Below, piece after piece: positions 18,663 to 31,400 of a stretch of 64,000 bases of DNA (positions are counted from its first letter, which is position 1; each line of letters opens with the position of its first letter). Position numbers and translations under genes: made by a program. Source of the stretch: Euglena gracilis (lineage: Eukaryota > Euglenida > Euglenophyceae > Euglenales). Under the pieces are notes generated by a model. It was given only the letters and a program-made list of their open reading frames with translations, was not told the DNA's origin and made no database searches. The stretch is taken from positions 48,217,291 through 48,281,290 of the forward strand of contig CP154956.1 in the NCBI GenBank assembly GCA_039621445.1, in the 5' to 3' direction.

Positions 18663-21600
18663 GCTGGGGGCGGGCTGGGGGAAGGGTGGGGGCGCAGGGA
18701 AGAAAGAGGCTGGGCCGGGAGGGCGACTGGCGTCATGGGTTGCGTATGACAAAGAGACAGGCAGCCAACCCTCAGCCTGATTGCTCGGTAAAACGGCGTC
18801 TTTTGCCCAAATGCGCGCCCAAATGTCGAACCACCCCTTTTGAGTGGGGATTGAAATATATCTCCCAAAGAGCACCCCCAGGCATGTTTTTTGGGCAACT
18901 TAAAAAACCTTAAAATGCCTGAAAATGCTTGAAATGGCTGAGAATGCCTGAAAAATTGATTTCACTGTGGCAAAATTTTTGAGAAATGTTGTTGCAAAAT
19001 CTCGGCAGGATCCAGGGAAATCCAGGACATACAATTGCTTACCGACCCCCGGGGGGGGGGGGGGGAGGGGGGGTCACTCCATTTTTTAAAAACCAGTCAG
19101 TCACTCATTTTCAAAAAACCAGCCAGTCACTACCCCCCCCCCGGGGGGGGTCGGCCACTCAGAAAAACGGCCACTTTCCAGTCACTTGAGGCCATTTTAG
19201 GCCCAAAAAAATTTTCCGGCGCCTTCGGCGCCGGGGTCACTCAAGCCACTTTTGCCCACTCCTGGCCGACCCCCCCCCGGGGGGGGGGGGAGGGGGTCCG
19301 GGCCAAAAACCAGTCATTCACTCTGAAAAAACCAGTCACCCACCCCCCCGGGGGGGTGGGGTAGATCAGTGCTTAAGCAATTGCCTGATCCAGGAGAAAC
19401 AATAATTTCTCGCTGGAAATTTGTCTATCGTTTTCCGAATTTTTGAGTTTGGTCCTTGGCCGCCCTTGGACTTGCCTTAAAAAATGCATTTAAGGGTTTT
19501 TCATGCCCTTAAATGCATGAAAATGCCTTTAAACAAGCCGTATTTTTTTTAAAAAAATGCCTTAAATAAATGCAATGCCTGCCCCCACCCCAATCAACAG
19601 GGCTGGTTATGAGTTTTTTGCACTAACTTTTTGACCTGGCACTTGCCCGGTATTTGGGCACCACCCATTTCCCTGTCAAACACTGAAGGTGACAAAATCC
19701 TGTAAGTAAGACGTTGCAAACCTGTTGACTCAAAATTCTTCTGCAAAATGTTCCCAGCAGGACTGACAACCTCCGGAACGATCACATTTATGAAACCATC
19801 TTCTTCAGCTGTAGTCAGGCACTGTATTGCCTTGCCCGGGTATTTGGGGAGTTCTTACCCATCTATGAATGGGTAAGAACTGGGTGGGGCTGTGCTAAGA
19901 CAAGGGGTATCAACTTCACTGCAGAAAAATCCAGCGCTTGTCTGGGGGGGTCCCAGGGGTTCCCCCGACGGGAAAACATTTCCTCCGGAGCTTTGTGCCA
20001 ATGTGGAAATGGGCTTTCAAACAAAAAAAACTTCAAAAGAAATGCCCCCCAAACGGGCATTTTTCGGCAGGTTTTTGGAGGGGTCATAGTTTTCAGAGCT
20101 GCCCTCCCAGGGGATCCAACTAGAAATTCCACTGGCCGATTTTGGACTTGCAGCAGTCCAGTACCCTCCCCCTGGAGATTCCGCCCGAGAATTTTGCCCT
20201 TAGACAGCCTGATTATTGGGGTCCTCCCACCCGGGGGTCCCGTGCCAGGCCAGGTGGGGGGGGCAGGGGGTCTTAAAAAAAGAAGCCTGATTGCCGCATC
20301 GATCAACTTCAAGGTCAGGGTTCGATATAAGGGTGTAAGGAGGGTGTACGGGGTGGGGGTAACCCCCCCCCAAACTTAAGCAACCCATTGCTTACATTTG
20401 GGTTTCAGCCAATCTGTCCAGGGGATTGTCTGACTTTTGGGGGTTCAAATTTGGGTTTCACTGGATATGCCGAAAAGTTGCATAAATTTGGGCCAGGGCG
20501 TCGCTCAACGTGGGGGGGGGGCAGCCGAGAGGCTGGAGAATTTGGGCTGGCTGGAGAAAGGGTGCTGGGTGAACCCCCCCCACAGGAGTCCCCGGCTGGA
20601 ACTGGGCCCGGGGCTAACCAGGTGCGCAAAAAAAAAAGAAACTGCAAAGTCCCAATTATGCAAAAAAAAATTAAAATTTTCACCAGAATTTGCTCTGACC
20701 AGCCCATTTTTGAGGAAAATGACGACCTCGAACCTAAAAAAAACGACCAATAATTATTAAGTTCGGTGGTTTTGTAACAGATGGTTGCTTGGATTGGAAG
20801 TTTTCCTTCACTTTCCCATCATTTTACCTGCATTTCAGGGGTTGCTTGCTTGGATTTGGGGATTGCCTAAATTTGGGTGTCAGTCAGTTCGGCCCCAAAG
20901 GTTGCTGAAATTTTAGGGAGGTTTTGAGGATGGGGTAAGGTGTGTGTCTTCCTTCCGGTGCTTTTTTTGCATTTTTGACAATATTTTTGTCCAAAAAATT
21001 GTCAAAATTGGAATTTTTTGGTCCTTTTTGGAGGCAAATTTTGGCTCGGCGTTTTGTGCCGGGTCAAAAATCGGTCACCCACACCACGCCACTGTAGAGG
21101 TGGGGATCTCCCCACCCACCTCCTGAGGGGATCCCCCGGGGGGGGGGGGTTCGGGGGGCCTTTTGGGGTGTCACTTTCGGGTCCTAAAAATTCCTTTGGT
21201 GCTTTGCGCTGAAAATAGAAGAAAGGCCTCCGGCGGGGTGCTCACTCGGCCTGACTCCCAGGTCACAAGACTTTAAAAAAAACCTTTGGTCCCCCCCCGG
21301 TCCGGAGATAGGGTGGTCCGATCCCCCACCCGTCCTGATATCGACTGTTCAAATGATCAAGGTGCCAAGATACCTTCTCACTGTACGGTACTTATTGAGA
21401 AATGGCAAAAATGGCAATTTTTTTGTGGTGGCCCCTGATGAAACCTGGGAGAACGGTTTGCCATTGGTTGCAGACACTTGATGCTTTTGGGCTCCACAGG
21501 CATGTGCCCCAGTCAGGCCTCAGTTTATGGGATTTTTAACCCGGACCTAGACCCACCTGCCCCCCCAGGGGATCTTCCAAGTTAAAAATGAGCCTGGTGG

Positions 21601-21757
21601 CAATCAATTTTCATGCGGATCAAATTTGATTATCATCTTGAGCTTTTGTGTTGCATTTGAAATGCACTGCATTGAGAGGTCTGGATCAAACGGGGCCAGT
21701 TGGAGGGCATCATTGGTGGGCCACATGGGCAAATAAGTCCGGTGGGTGAAATGCTTG
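18663..21757. other. intergenic region between SET and TRAF genes
   Basis: Holds CCTTAAAA repeats (18900-18960, 19478-19570), family F copy C, and a decayed repeat-rich stretch from 19.9 to 21.6 kb. That stretch has G/C runs, GCTTTGTGCC-type hairpins and an abutting pair of element-like ends (AACTTAAGCAACCCATTGCTTA region at 20375-20395). No supported gene. The promoter of the TRAF gene is expected just above 18662. Confidence 0.55.
19028..19387. mobile_element. 360-bp MITE, family F, copy C
   Basis: CATACAATTGCTTA to TAAGCAATTGCCTG, flanked by the perfect 8-bp repeat ATCCAGGA (19020-19027 and 19388-19395). Same internal CCAGTCAGTCACT words, C/G blocks and CCGGCGCCTTCGGCGCCGG hairpin as copy A, to which it is very similar. 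About 360 bases upstream of the TRAF start codon. Confidence 0.92.
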
Positions 21758-23532
21758 TCAGGCGTTTGCGGTGCGGTGGTCCTGCTGCAGTCGAATGACG
21801 CGGTTCAGGGCGGCCACGAGGACGCAGAGCTGGGCGCCGCGGTAGGCGGCGGCCGCAGCCGCTGGGGCGGTGCAATACTCGCCGTCCCCCACCGCGACGC
21901 AGTGGGCGGCCTTCACGCCGTCCACCACCGCCTGCCAGTAGGCCGCCGGCGGGCCGCCTCTCCCTCGAAGGGGAGGCCGGGCTCCGTCTGCAAACAACTG
22001 CGGCAAGGAATGACGGCAGACCCAACCCCTCCCCCGCACGGGGACATTTGCGACCCCCGGCACGAGCGGGCATCCCGACGGCAGCCGGGGATTGGGCAAC
22101 ACCCTGACACATGGCCAACCCAGATATGCTGCACAAATAACTCGACTTCGTGGACGCTGTGTTTCCATGCTTCTCCTGTCTCAGAGCACCACTGGCAAAG
22201 CCCTGAAAAAGTAACATTAACTTTGGGCCACTTTCGTAATGGCACAGAATGAAACATTTGATTTGTTCTCGTGTGCAATTGCACACATAGACCACTCAAA
22301 AAATACAGCAACGTTCACAGGGAGGGATCAAGCACCACGGGAGTAAGGAGAAGGAGTACCACAATTTCATGGCACTTTTCCACCATCAAACAGGCTGATA
22401 CAGAAGGTTGCTGGTGAGTGTTGAATTGGTTCCTGTGCACAATTATGCACCGACCGTATGAGCGATTGCACACAAGAACATTATTCTCACTACTGTGTGG
22501 GTGTCACAGTCTCAACATAAGTGGGGTGATATGGAGGGAGGGAGGGCCCGGTCACCGACTGTCCTTCCAACAGCGCTTCCGCCCGCCGCCACAGCCAGTG
22601 CTTCACCAGCTGCAGGGCGCGGGCCTCGGCGGCGGGAGACACCGCGCGCCGCACATCCGGCCGCCGCCGGGCCTCGGCGGACGTCACCAGGGGCTTTTTT
22701 TTTAAGACTGGGGGGTTTCCCCACCCACCCAGGGGGGTACCCCCGACCCCAAGGGGGGTTTGGGGGACTTCTGATGAATGTTGGGGTCAAATTTTTTAGC
22801 GCTTGGAGCCGAAAAAAAAAGGCCTAGAATGGCCAAAACCCCGCCACTGGCGGGGGAACCAGAAGACCCTTGGGGGGAGAGGGGGTCTGGCAGACCCACC
22901 CCCCCTTGCGGGTCCAAAATTAAAAAAAATTCTCTGGACGTCACGCACCACGCCCGGGCCGCCTGCAGGAGGGCGGCCGGGACCGGGCGGTCGGGAGCCT
23001 CCCCCGGGCCACTGGGGCCACAGAGAAGGATGGAGAAGGACGGGGACCCGGCTGGAGAACCACCCGGCAAGCGAAGGCGGAAGGCGGAGGAGCCTTCCTT
23101 CGCACACAGCCAACGTTTTGCCGCGCGAATGTGGGTGGTCGAAGGACGTCTAGACAAGAGCACAGGGGCACGCACGGGACACCGATGGGAAACCACTCAT
23201 CAGCGTCACACGGAGGAGGGCTGTGGGAGATGTGGGCGATGGTCGCCACCCCAGAGCGCAGAGCGATGGCAGCGGCGGTGCTGCACGCAGGGCGGCAGTC
23301 CGCGGCGCCGGCGCAGCACGCTTCCGCACACGTAGTCAACGGCGGGAGGGGAACCGCCACCTTTTCCTCCGGGTTCTCCCATCGACGTGGCCTCCCAGCC
23401 CTCCTCCACCTCGCCCTTGTTATCTCTGGATATACATGAGGTTGAACACAGACACAAAGAGGAGTGCAAGAAAGCACGTTCACGCTCACGCTCACACTCA
23501 CTCATGCAGAGTCTCACAAACATCAATATATT

Positions 23533-23573
<41 letters not shown>

Positions 23574-26500
23574 AAACCCACCCACCTACACACACCCACG
23601 TGCATACCATATCTGGCCGGACTGGGAGGGGCAGAAGCCAAAAGACGTCAGCAGAGCCCGGTTGCTCTTCGGCCCGTAGTTGTTCAGTACCTCCTCCCCT
23701 TCCGCGAGGGGGTGCTGCAGGATGGCGCACTGATTGCGCCGCTGGCTGGGCGTCCCACCAAAACCCCGAAGCAGGGGGTGGCGAAGTACCTTCCCTGCCG
23801 GCCTGGGGTGCAAAAGAAGCCGTCGTGTGCTGTCTAGGCCCACCGAGGGCCGCCCAGGCCACACGAAGTGAGCGCCCTCCGGGTGGTGGTTCGTCATGTC
23901 GTACACCGGCACCAGCGCCCCCACCCGCCCGTCGTCGTCCACCTCCGCCAGGTCGGGGTCACCCCGCCCGCCTTCTGGGCTTCCCCTCCACCGTGGGTTG
24001 GTGCTTAGAGGGAAGTTTTGGTTTTTGAGACGGACAACCCAATTGAGGAGGTGAATTGCCAAACCCATATCAAATTCCCCATCAAGTTTCAGGACGCTGA
24101 GGAAATTTCCGAAATGTTGGATGATATGATTTGTTCTTTGGGGCTCTAAAGGGTCGCCGATTCACGCCAGCAGCAGCGCCTCGCCAGCCACTGCCCTGCC
24201 TCGCCCCACGCAGTGCCGCGGCAGCGCCCGCGTGCTGTAGGCCAGGAAGGCCCGGCCGCAGGGGGGGACAAGATGGGGGCAAGCGTCCCTGGGGAGGTAC
24301 TCGCCAGGCCCCCTCGAAGGATTCCTTGGAGGCCTTGGCCGGGGATGAGTTGGGGGGTTTGGCGTTTGGCGGGGGAGGGGCACAGGCATTACGCTGCCGG
24401 GCCCACCCTGGCCAGAGCCAGTGTCGCCAGGTGAAGGCGGTCGGGGGGAAGAGGGCGGGGGCGTGGCGGCTCAGGAGCAGGCCGCATTTCCGACCTCCCG
24501 TGGGGGTTCGTTTGAAGTGGCTGCCTCAAATTGTGGCAAACATGGCCATGTTTTAGGAGCACTAGCCCGACACGGAGGCCTCCCCTCGGCCCCCCCTCTG
24601 TCGCCGGGAGAGCCTTGGCCAGGTGGCACTTTGGCCATGAGCCCTAGCCCCCCCCCCCCCCCCGAGTCAGATCTGGGTGCCTTGGAGTGCCTGCCCAGGC
24701 ACTCCCCCAGGGTGGGGTCGGCCACACCTTAGATGCTGCCTGCTCAGGTGGGGGAACAACAGGGCGTACTGCCGGCGGAGGTGCTGGCGCAGCGCCTGCG
24801 TCTCCCCCGCCAGGTCGAACGCCTCCGCCGGCCAGCGCTTCAGGGCAGCGGCGTCCCACGTCAGCGGAGTGTGGCTGGCCGGGGGCCGAGCAGGCAACTA
24901 AGAAATAAGAGCACCAACGGAGAGTGAATTGAGCCAAAACAACGCCAATCACCCCTAGGCCAGGGGCAGGGAAGCAAGCATGTTTCTGATTCCAAAAATA
25001 TGCCATTTGTTGGGGGAAAAAACTGACAAAGAAGGATTGGTGAAGAAAAAAAAACAGTCACCAGGGAAATTTCCGAACAACATATGCATGATTTTTCGGA
25101 AATTAAATCATTCCGATGGAACTTGAAAAACCGGTGGTTTGAAAGAAAAAAAAAGCAACACAGAAATCACCAAAAATTTGAAAATTCAAAAGATTTGCCA
25201 AAACGAAAAGCAGAAAGAAGTGTGTTTGCCCCCCCCCTACATATTCCCATCGAAAGTGGCCGCCAGCCAGGGCAGAGAAGTGGTGTGGCAGGCGGCGGAC
25301 ATACGGAGCAAACCCATCCTCTGGCTGCTCCACGAAGCGCTGGTGGATGAGGAAGGCCTGAAGCACACTGGCCTCCGTACACGCCTGCGCCGCCGCCCGT
25401 TGCCCAGGGTTTTTGCCTGTTAATGTGCTTTGCCCAGCCAGGCTTCGTTTGAACAACCCCAGGGGAGAGGTGGTGCCCAGTGCCATGGGGTGTCTACCCA
25501 TAGCAAGCACACACCCCAGGGGGGGGGGGTCCCGTTTTGAGTCCTGGTGCTGGCCGACCCAGCCAACTTTCCCTCAAAAATGGCCCGGGGGAGGGGAGTA
25601 CTATCTATACCACTGCTCGCCCCAAAACCCGAATCTCCGGGTGGTTGAAAATGCTCTACCCTGCCTGCCCCCCAAGGGGGGAGGTGCGAACTTCCTTCAA
25701 AAGTAGCCTGTTTCCAGCCTGGAGGGTCTCGGGTGACGTCGGACAATCCGATGAAGGTCCAGCATTGTATCGCACGGCAAGCTGTGTGTTGAGGACGTCT
25801 GCGACCACTGCGATGCGCAGCGATCCCGCAGTGGGCTGTGGGTGCACCGGGGGGCGTCCGGCCGGCCTTCCTCCGCCTCCTCCGCCGTCGGCACCACCCG
25901 GACGTGCGCCCGGATGGCGGCCCCCACCGGGGATCCGAGAGCCGCCGCCACGGTGGGGCACCATGAGATGAGGGGGATGGGGTGGGGGTTTGACCAAACC
26001 CAGCGGGGCTGGGGGGGGGGGGGCTGAGCCTACCCTGACACCAACACCGTGGGGTCAGTGATCCAGGTAATGAACGCCAACGAATTAAAACGGCGGTTGG
26101 AGGGACGGGCGCGGGGGAGTGGCCGCCCACCCCGGGCCACCTCTGCGGTGATGCAGGCGTCGCTGGGCACACGGAAGAGGACGTGGCCGGGCTGGAGAGG
26201 GCGGGTGGCGACCAGGCAGTCTCGCCACGGCTCCGCGCTTCCATCCCCGGGAAAAATTGCTCAAATCCTGCCGGGCGCAAGTTTTGTTCATAACCCCAGT
26301 CCTGCCCACACCTTTGCTCCTGAGGGGTAGTAGCTGTCCTCTATCACTGGCCGGCCTTCTGCGAGTGGGTAAGACTCATTTCAAGTGAGCGACAACTGAA
26401 GAAAGGGTTTGCTTCTGGAAACTTTAAATTTGTTGAAATTCAGCGCACATGCCACATGTTTGGCACGCAGGAGGAAACAAATATCCCGAAAATGAGGTGG

Positions 26501-26973
26501 TCCCAAATAAACCCCCCTCCCAAATAACACCCCCCCCAAATAACACCCCCCCCTCGGGGGCCGATTTCGAGCGCCCAAATAACACCCCCCCCTGTTTTCC
26601 TTTGGTTTTTCATGTAAAAATAACCCCCCCCCAAATAACACACCCCCCCTGGGGCCCCAGTTCAGGTGCCCAAATAACACACCGGGGGGGGGTGTTATTT
26701 GGGGGGGGTTTAACCAAAACACGGTCTGAAACTATCCAAACAAAAAGCGTTCCAGATTTCATGAAACAGTTTTGAGTGGCGGTTCCCGTGCGGGCAACCC
26801 ATTCGCCTTTCCATCCGACCCACCCACCCGAAAGCCAAGCCGTGGGCCCCACTGCGGCCATCCTGCGCCTCGCGGATGGCCACGCCATCCATGCGGACGC
26901 GGTGCTGGCCCAGCCAGCACTGGAAGGCCGCCGCCGCGGGGGAGCCCGCCCGCTGCGGGCGCTTGCGCCCCAT
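21758..26973 (-). CDS. SET-domain lysine methyltransferase, SETD3 / Rubisco-LSMT-like
   Basis: This family uses S-adenosylmethionine to methylate lysine or histidine side chains of non-histone proteins. Exons: 26973-26828 (ATG; FQCWLGQHRVRMDGVAI...GLAF, donor GTGGGT); 26237-26131 (LVATRPLQPGHVLFRVPSD, first SET strands); about 25965-25848; about 25395-25245 (LQAFLIHQRFVEQPEDGFAP then YVRRLP); about 24865-24738 (WDAAALKRWPAEAFDLAGET); about 24275-24175 (AFLAYSTRALPRHC); about 23965-23865 (ALVPVYDMTNHHPEG, the family's cofactor-binding D.[LM]NH motif); about 23725-23630 (LAEGEEVLNNYGPKSNRALL, the catalytic-region NYG motif); about 23370-23235; 23011-22945 joined to 22679-about 22550 (ALLQAARAWC then VTSAEARRRP, helical substrate-binding domain); about 21965-21758, ending QDHRTANA and TGA. 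The 22.9/22.7-kb exon is split by a transposon-like insert listed separately. The target protein cannot be told from sequence. Confidence 0.85.
22688..22936. mobile_element. 249-bp MITE, family E, inside SET-gene coding sequence
   Basis: Begins CAGGGGCTTTTTTTTTAAGAC and ends AAAAAAAATTCTCTG; flanked by the perfect 8-bp repeat GACGTCAC (22680-22687 and 22937-22944). Contains the G/C blocks and a decayed AGCGCTTGGAGCCG hairpin seen in this family. On the gene's strand the frame reads ...QAARAWC up to the upstream repeat and VTSAEARRRP from the downstream one. Loss of the element plus one repeat restores the frame exactly. Element plus repeat is 257 bases, not a multiple of three, so it must be spliced for the protein to be made. 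Confidence 0.88.
23526..23572. repeat. (AC)n microsatellite
   Basis: About 23 AC units in a SET-gene intron, preceded by GCTCACACTCACTCATG-like sequence. Confidence 0.9.
26508..26713. mobile_element. array element of CAAATAACACCCC words with inverted ends
   Basis: Four or five CAAATAACACCCCCCC units, then an inverted copy (GGTGTTATTTGGGG). The ends TAAACCCC and GGGGTTTA pair. It lies in the first intron of the SET gene. Same design as 15616-15975, with a different word. Confidence 0.7.
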
Positions 26974-29759
26974 CCGCGACACGCCCTCACCGGGGCACTG
27001 GCATCGGGGGCGGGGCTCCTGCGGAGGCGGCCGCGGTTTGGGGGTGAACGGAAGCAGATGGGGCCAATTTTTCCAATTCAGGGCCCAAAACGGGGGGACC
27101 ATCTGCGGGCAATCGACCACGGTCACTCCACAAAGAGTGCCCCCTCCCCCTCTCGCCGGGAACAAACCCGACCCATGCCTTGCGGCTAAAGACGTCCTCC
27201 CCGGTTGAAAACCCCCAATGATTCGCCACCGGTCGGGACCCCCCATTTGGCACAATGGGAGTCCTGTGGATGGCCGTCCCCTGCCCGACAGACCAGCCAA
27301 AGGAGCCCGGTGGGGAACAGTCGATCCCCCCCTTTGTTTCGACTGTGTGTGGCTGTGGGGGGGGGGGGTTCGACAGGATGGTGAACCCCCCGGGGCTACT
27401 ATTCGGTCACTTTGTGGAAATTCCGAGGGGGAAGCTTCTATTTGTGTTCCCTGGCACATAACTAACCCAAAAAAACCTGCGGCATGAAATCTTTTGACGT
27501 GCAAACACGTTCTGTGGACTATGCCAGACAAGGAAGTTGTTTAAAACGTTAAACAGCTGAAAAACATGTTTAAAAACAACAGAACAATGTTGAAGGCATG
27601 CTTTTTTTTGGTTGACATTGTTGTCTTTTTGCAAAAACACTCGTTTAAAAAAAGCAGGTTGTTTAAAAACACTTGCTATTTAGATTTTTTGGCGGAAAAC
27701 CGGGGGGGGCTTCTATTTGGGGGAGAGCTTCCAACTGGGGGGGGGGGGGCTCATGGTTTCCAGCCTCTGCTGCACCACCCCTTCCAGATGCAACAGAGGA
27801 GGCTTGGCCGGGCTGAAAAGAAAGCTGGCATTTTGTGTCACCCCTCCCAAAACGAAACCCTTTGTCCAAGGCCCAGTATTTTGGATTGGGGAATGCTGTC
27901 GGCAGTGGCCGTAATTGATGATGGGTGTAAATTTTTGTTTAAGGATACAAAACATTTTGCAAGTCCTTCTCAATATGCAATGCAAAAAGTAACGCAATCC
28001 ATGAACAATTCATAAAAACTCTTCAAACTCCTTTTGAAACCTCCTGATGTGACATTTTGCAACGTTTTGAGCATTTGTATCAAAACTTGCAAAAACATCA
28101 TGGTGCCTTGTCCAGCCGAAGATCCAAAAGGCTGTGTGTATGCCGAATGGCGTTCCTATGTGAGACAATTCATTTGAAAATTTACAACTCTTTTCAAAAT
28201 GAGTCCTAAATATTTGTTATAAATTTTATGTGAAAATACAAATTACTCAACAATGTCAATTTCCCAAGTTCTTCATTATCCAAAAAAAAAATGAAACTCA
28301 TGCCACCTGCAATTTTCCTTCCCCTGTTGCTATGGAAAAAGGGGAAAAAGCATCATATTCAAAGGTCACATTCAGCCACCTTCTTCAAACACATCTATCT
28401 GCTGCATAAATGGCATCACCGGAGCAAGGTTACTGGCAAACATCTGTTGAATAAGGATTAATCTGGAGTGTGTGCTGCTGTTTAAGTGCCCAGGTGATGA
28501 ACAAGGAAGCCTGGCGCAAAATACGTGCAGGCGTAAGTTGCCTCGTTCCATCCGAAACGAGAAAAAAAGGGTGCTGTGGCGAGCTGATTTGAAGGCTTCG
28601 GCTCAGACGCAAACTCGAAGACTCCGCATCGACGACCTCGGGAAAGCCCAGCAGCTATCCCCACACAGCTCACCACAAGAGTCATGTGTTTGCTTCATTG
28701 CAGGGATTTCTGTTGTCTGCCCCGAGTGGGAGGGCGGAACCCCCTCCCAACGTGGAAACATGGAGGGGGGTCGGACCCTTCAGAGATCGAAAAAAAGGGC
28801 AGGTGGGGTCGGATCACCCCTCCGCTCAGGGGGGGGGGAACCCCAAACATGAAGAGTACCATGGCCAAAAATCGGACTCATCGACGGAAAATGTTGTTTG
28901 GGCACTTTTGGGGCAAAGAAAGTGTCGAAATTGCCCGAAAATTACCCAGATATGGGTTTCGGCGCGAAGCGCTGAATTTCTTTTGGGAAATGGCCTTAGA
29001 TGGCCGTATTTTCGGGGTGTCCCCCCCGGGGGTCCCATGCCAGGCTGGGTGGGGGGAGACCCCTCGGGGCATTTTGAGCCAAAAGCCGGAAACCCATGCG
29101 GGGGGTCCCCCCCAGGGGGTCCAGCCCCAGACCCACCCACCACCCCCTCCCCCTCCCCTCCGGGGGGGGGGGATTCTGACTTAAAAAGAAGCCTGCAACA
29201 TCCTTATCAAAACCTTCCCCTCCCAAAAGTGGCGTTGGATATGTCCTCAATTTTCATTGGCGTGGCCCCCACCGGCGGCCGATCATTTGCTGACCAGGGC
29301 CAAACAGGGCTGGGCTGACCAGAGAATTTTCGGTTGTGTGGCTGGTCAAAGGGCCGCATACATTCCAAAAAAATGCAAAAAAATATTCTTGGCTGCACGC
29401 CAGCAAATACAAAGAAAATGCCCATCTCACTCACCTTAATATTTTGCACATTTTTTCCATTTAAGTGTTTTCCACAAGAAAGTGTTTAAGAAATTCATCC
29501 TGAGATACATTTGCAAAGATAAATCAGGGATGCAGGGATGTACCAACAACCTTGCTGGTATGCCAAGGAGGGGGTGGGGGGTCCAGACAAGCCCCTCCCA
29601 ACATCCGAGGGATATCACCCCCACCACCTTGACCCCCCCCAGGGCCCCCCTCGACCACCTCCCTCAACACCAAAGAGCTTCCCATCCCGGATTCGGTGCC
29701 ACCAACTTTCCGGCGCAGACACCTGGGAGGATGGCAGAGGCCCACTCAGCCGATGCCCG
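26974..29759. other. intergenic region between membrane-anchored and SET genes
   Basis: 27.0-27.5 kb is GC-rich with a G-run at 27358-27369. 27.7 kb has a CTTCTATTTGGGGGAG / TTCCAACTGGGGG block. 27.95-28.65 kb is plain AT-rich DNA. 28.73-29.19 kb is a decayed G/C-run element with a GGCGCGAAGCGC hairpin. No supported gene. Confidence 0.5.
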
Positions 29760-31400
29760 TCAGGTGCGGCGCCGGTCCTCCGAGAGGGGCGGCGGGCAGG
29801 GCATGAGCCCGATGTTGAGCAGCACGCCGTGCTCGTCGCTGTCTTCCAGCGCCCAGCCGTGGCGCTGCATGTTGTCCAGCCAGATGGCGGCCGTCCGCAG
29901 GCGGTCCGCGGCGTCCGCCAGGGACTGCGCGCCGCGGGTCAAGCCCCCGGCGGGGAGGACGTAATGCCCGAAGTCGTAGTCGTCGTACCGGTCCATCAGC
30001 GTCCGGGGAGGCCCGCACTCCGTCGCCCGACCCCCCCCGGGGTCCTGTTGTCTCTTGTTGTGAGAGGTCAGTCTTACCTACCAACTGCCCCCGGTGTCCA
30101 GGTCCCCATTGAACCATCTCCCCCCACACCCACACATTCACACATACACATCCACCCACCCAACAACCCAACCACACACAGTGGGGTGGGCCTCGGCAGG
30201 ACGTCCAGCGACTCAAAGCGACTGGCGTTGAACAGGGGAGGCAGCTCCCAGTATAGCTCCGACAGCGGGGAGTCGTCCTGCACAGTCTGTTGCCAGAGAC
30301 ACACATCATAGACGTCAGGAAGCAGGCAGGTGGGTGGGCGTGGGTGAGCAGCAGTTAGCATGTTGCGGCAGACCGCCGGTGACAAGGCAAGGGACAGGGG
30401 AAGTGCCAGGGCCGGTCAGGCCAGGAGGGGGGCACACCGCATGGAAGCACTGGTATTGCCCCGACAGCAGCTGCACCGCAACGCTCTCTGACCCGGGCAC
30501 CGTCCACACCTTGCCCAGGCAGCGTTGGCTCACGAGGGGGGGAAACGTGACCTCTGTCTCGAGATGGTGGAACTCATAAAAAAAAACATTCTCGCGAAAA
30601 TGTTAAAATGGGCTAAATTCCAACAAAAACACAAGAAATGGGCAAAAGAACCCTCCCGTCAATTTGTCAGATGATTGGAGAGATCCCCAATGCCAGGTGC
30701 AAGTTGCAGGCTCAGGCACACCGCGACAAATGTGGATACGGCCCCGAGGCAGAATCCCCCCCCCCGCCCTTGGTATGGGTCAAAAGGTGCCTGGCCCTGA
30801 CTGACCCCACGGCCCGCGGGCCCTCCGAACTCTCTTCCGCATCGTCCGGGCCGTTCTCCCACTTCCGGAGCCAGGCGTTGGCCACCAGCGGCGCCCGCCC
30901 CTGCGCCGCCGGGGGGGGGGGGGTCCCCCTACCCTCCCCCTGGAGTCCTTGCCATGCCTCTGGGCCTGAGGCCAAGGAGGAGGGCAAAGGACAGTCACAG
31001 CCAACAGAAGCCTTGCATCGCGACACACCGCCCGAGGGGGCCCGGCAGGGAAGGGAAGCGGCGGCCCAGCGGGGGCGGAGCGGCGCGGTATGGGTCTGTG
31101 CGGGGTGGGGGGCGGGGGTGGTGGGCGGGTCGGACCGATGGGAGCCCCGGCGAGGAAACTGTGGGGTGGTGTGGGGAGGGCGGGGGGGGCACACCGGATT
31201 TGGCGGGGGAGGGAGGGCAGCGAGAGACGGGTTGGCAAGCGGTGGCGGTAAGCGCACGCCGCGCCGAGGGCGAGGGCGAGGGCGACGAGGAGGAGGAGGG
31301 CCACCGGGCGGCTGGGTCTCGGCCCGTCCCTGGGCGGCGGCGGGCAGGCGGACAGGCGCGGAGAATAGGGGTGCCTTTCCCCGAAAGGGACCCGCCCATC
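29760..31400 (-). CDS. unknown protein with N-terminal membrane anchor, at least five exons
   Basis: Function not recognised. Exon 1 (from about 31400 to 31195) encodes PSRPVALLLLVALALALGAA followed by a basic stretch. That is one hydrophobic segment typical of a signal anchor, so a secretory-pathway or Golgi type II membrane protein is possible. It ends at donor GTGTGC. No in-frame ATG is visible, so an upstream exon is likely. Next: about 30895-30806 (LVANAWLRKWENGPDDAEES, donor GTCAGT); 30551-30438 (VTFPPLVSQRCLGKVWTVPG, donor GTGTGC); 30286-30180 (DDSPLSELYWELPPLFNASR; acceptor CAACAG, donor GTGTGT); 30017-29760 (MDRYDDYDFGHYVLPAGGL..., ending LSEDRRRT and TGA). High third-position GC and clean GT/AG borders support expression. 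The anchor plus a lumen-type reading suggests a glycan enzyme, but no catalytic motif was seen. Confidence 0.6.
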
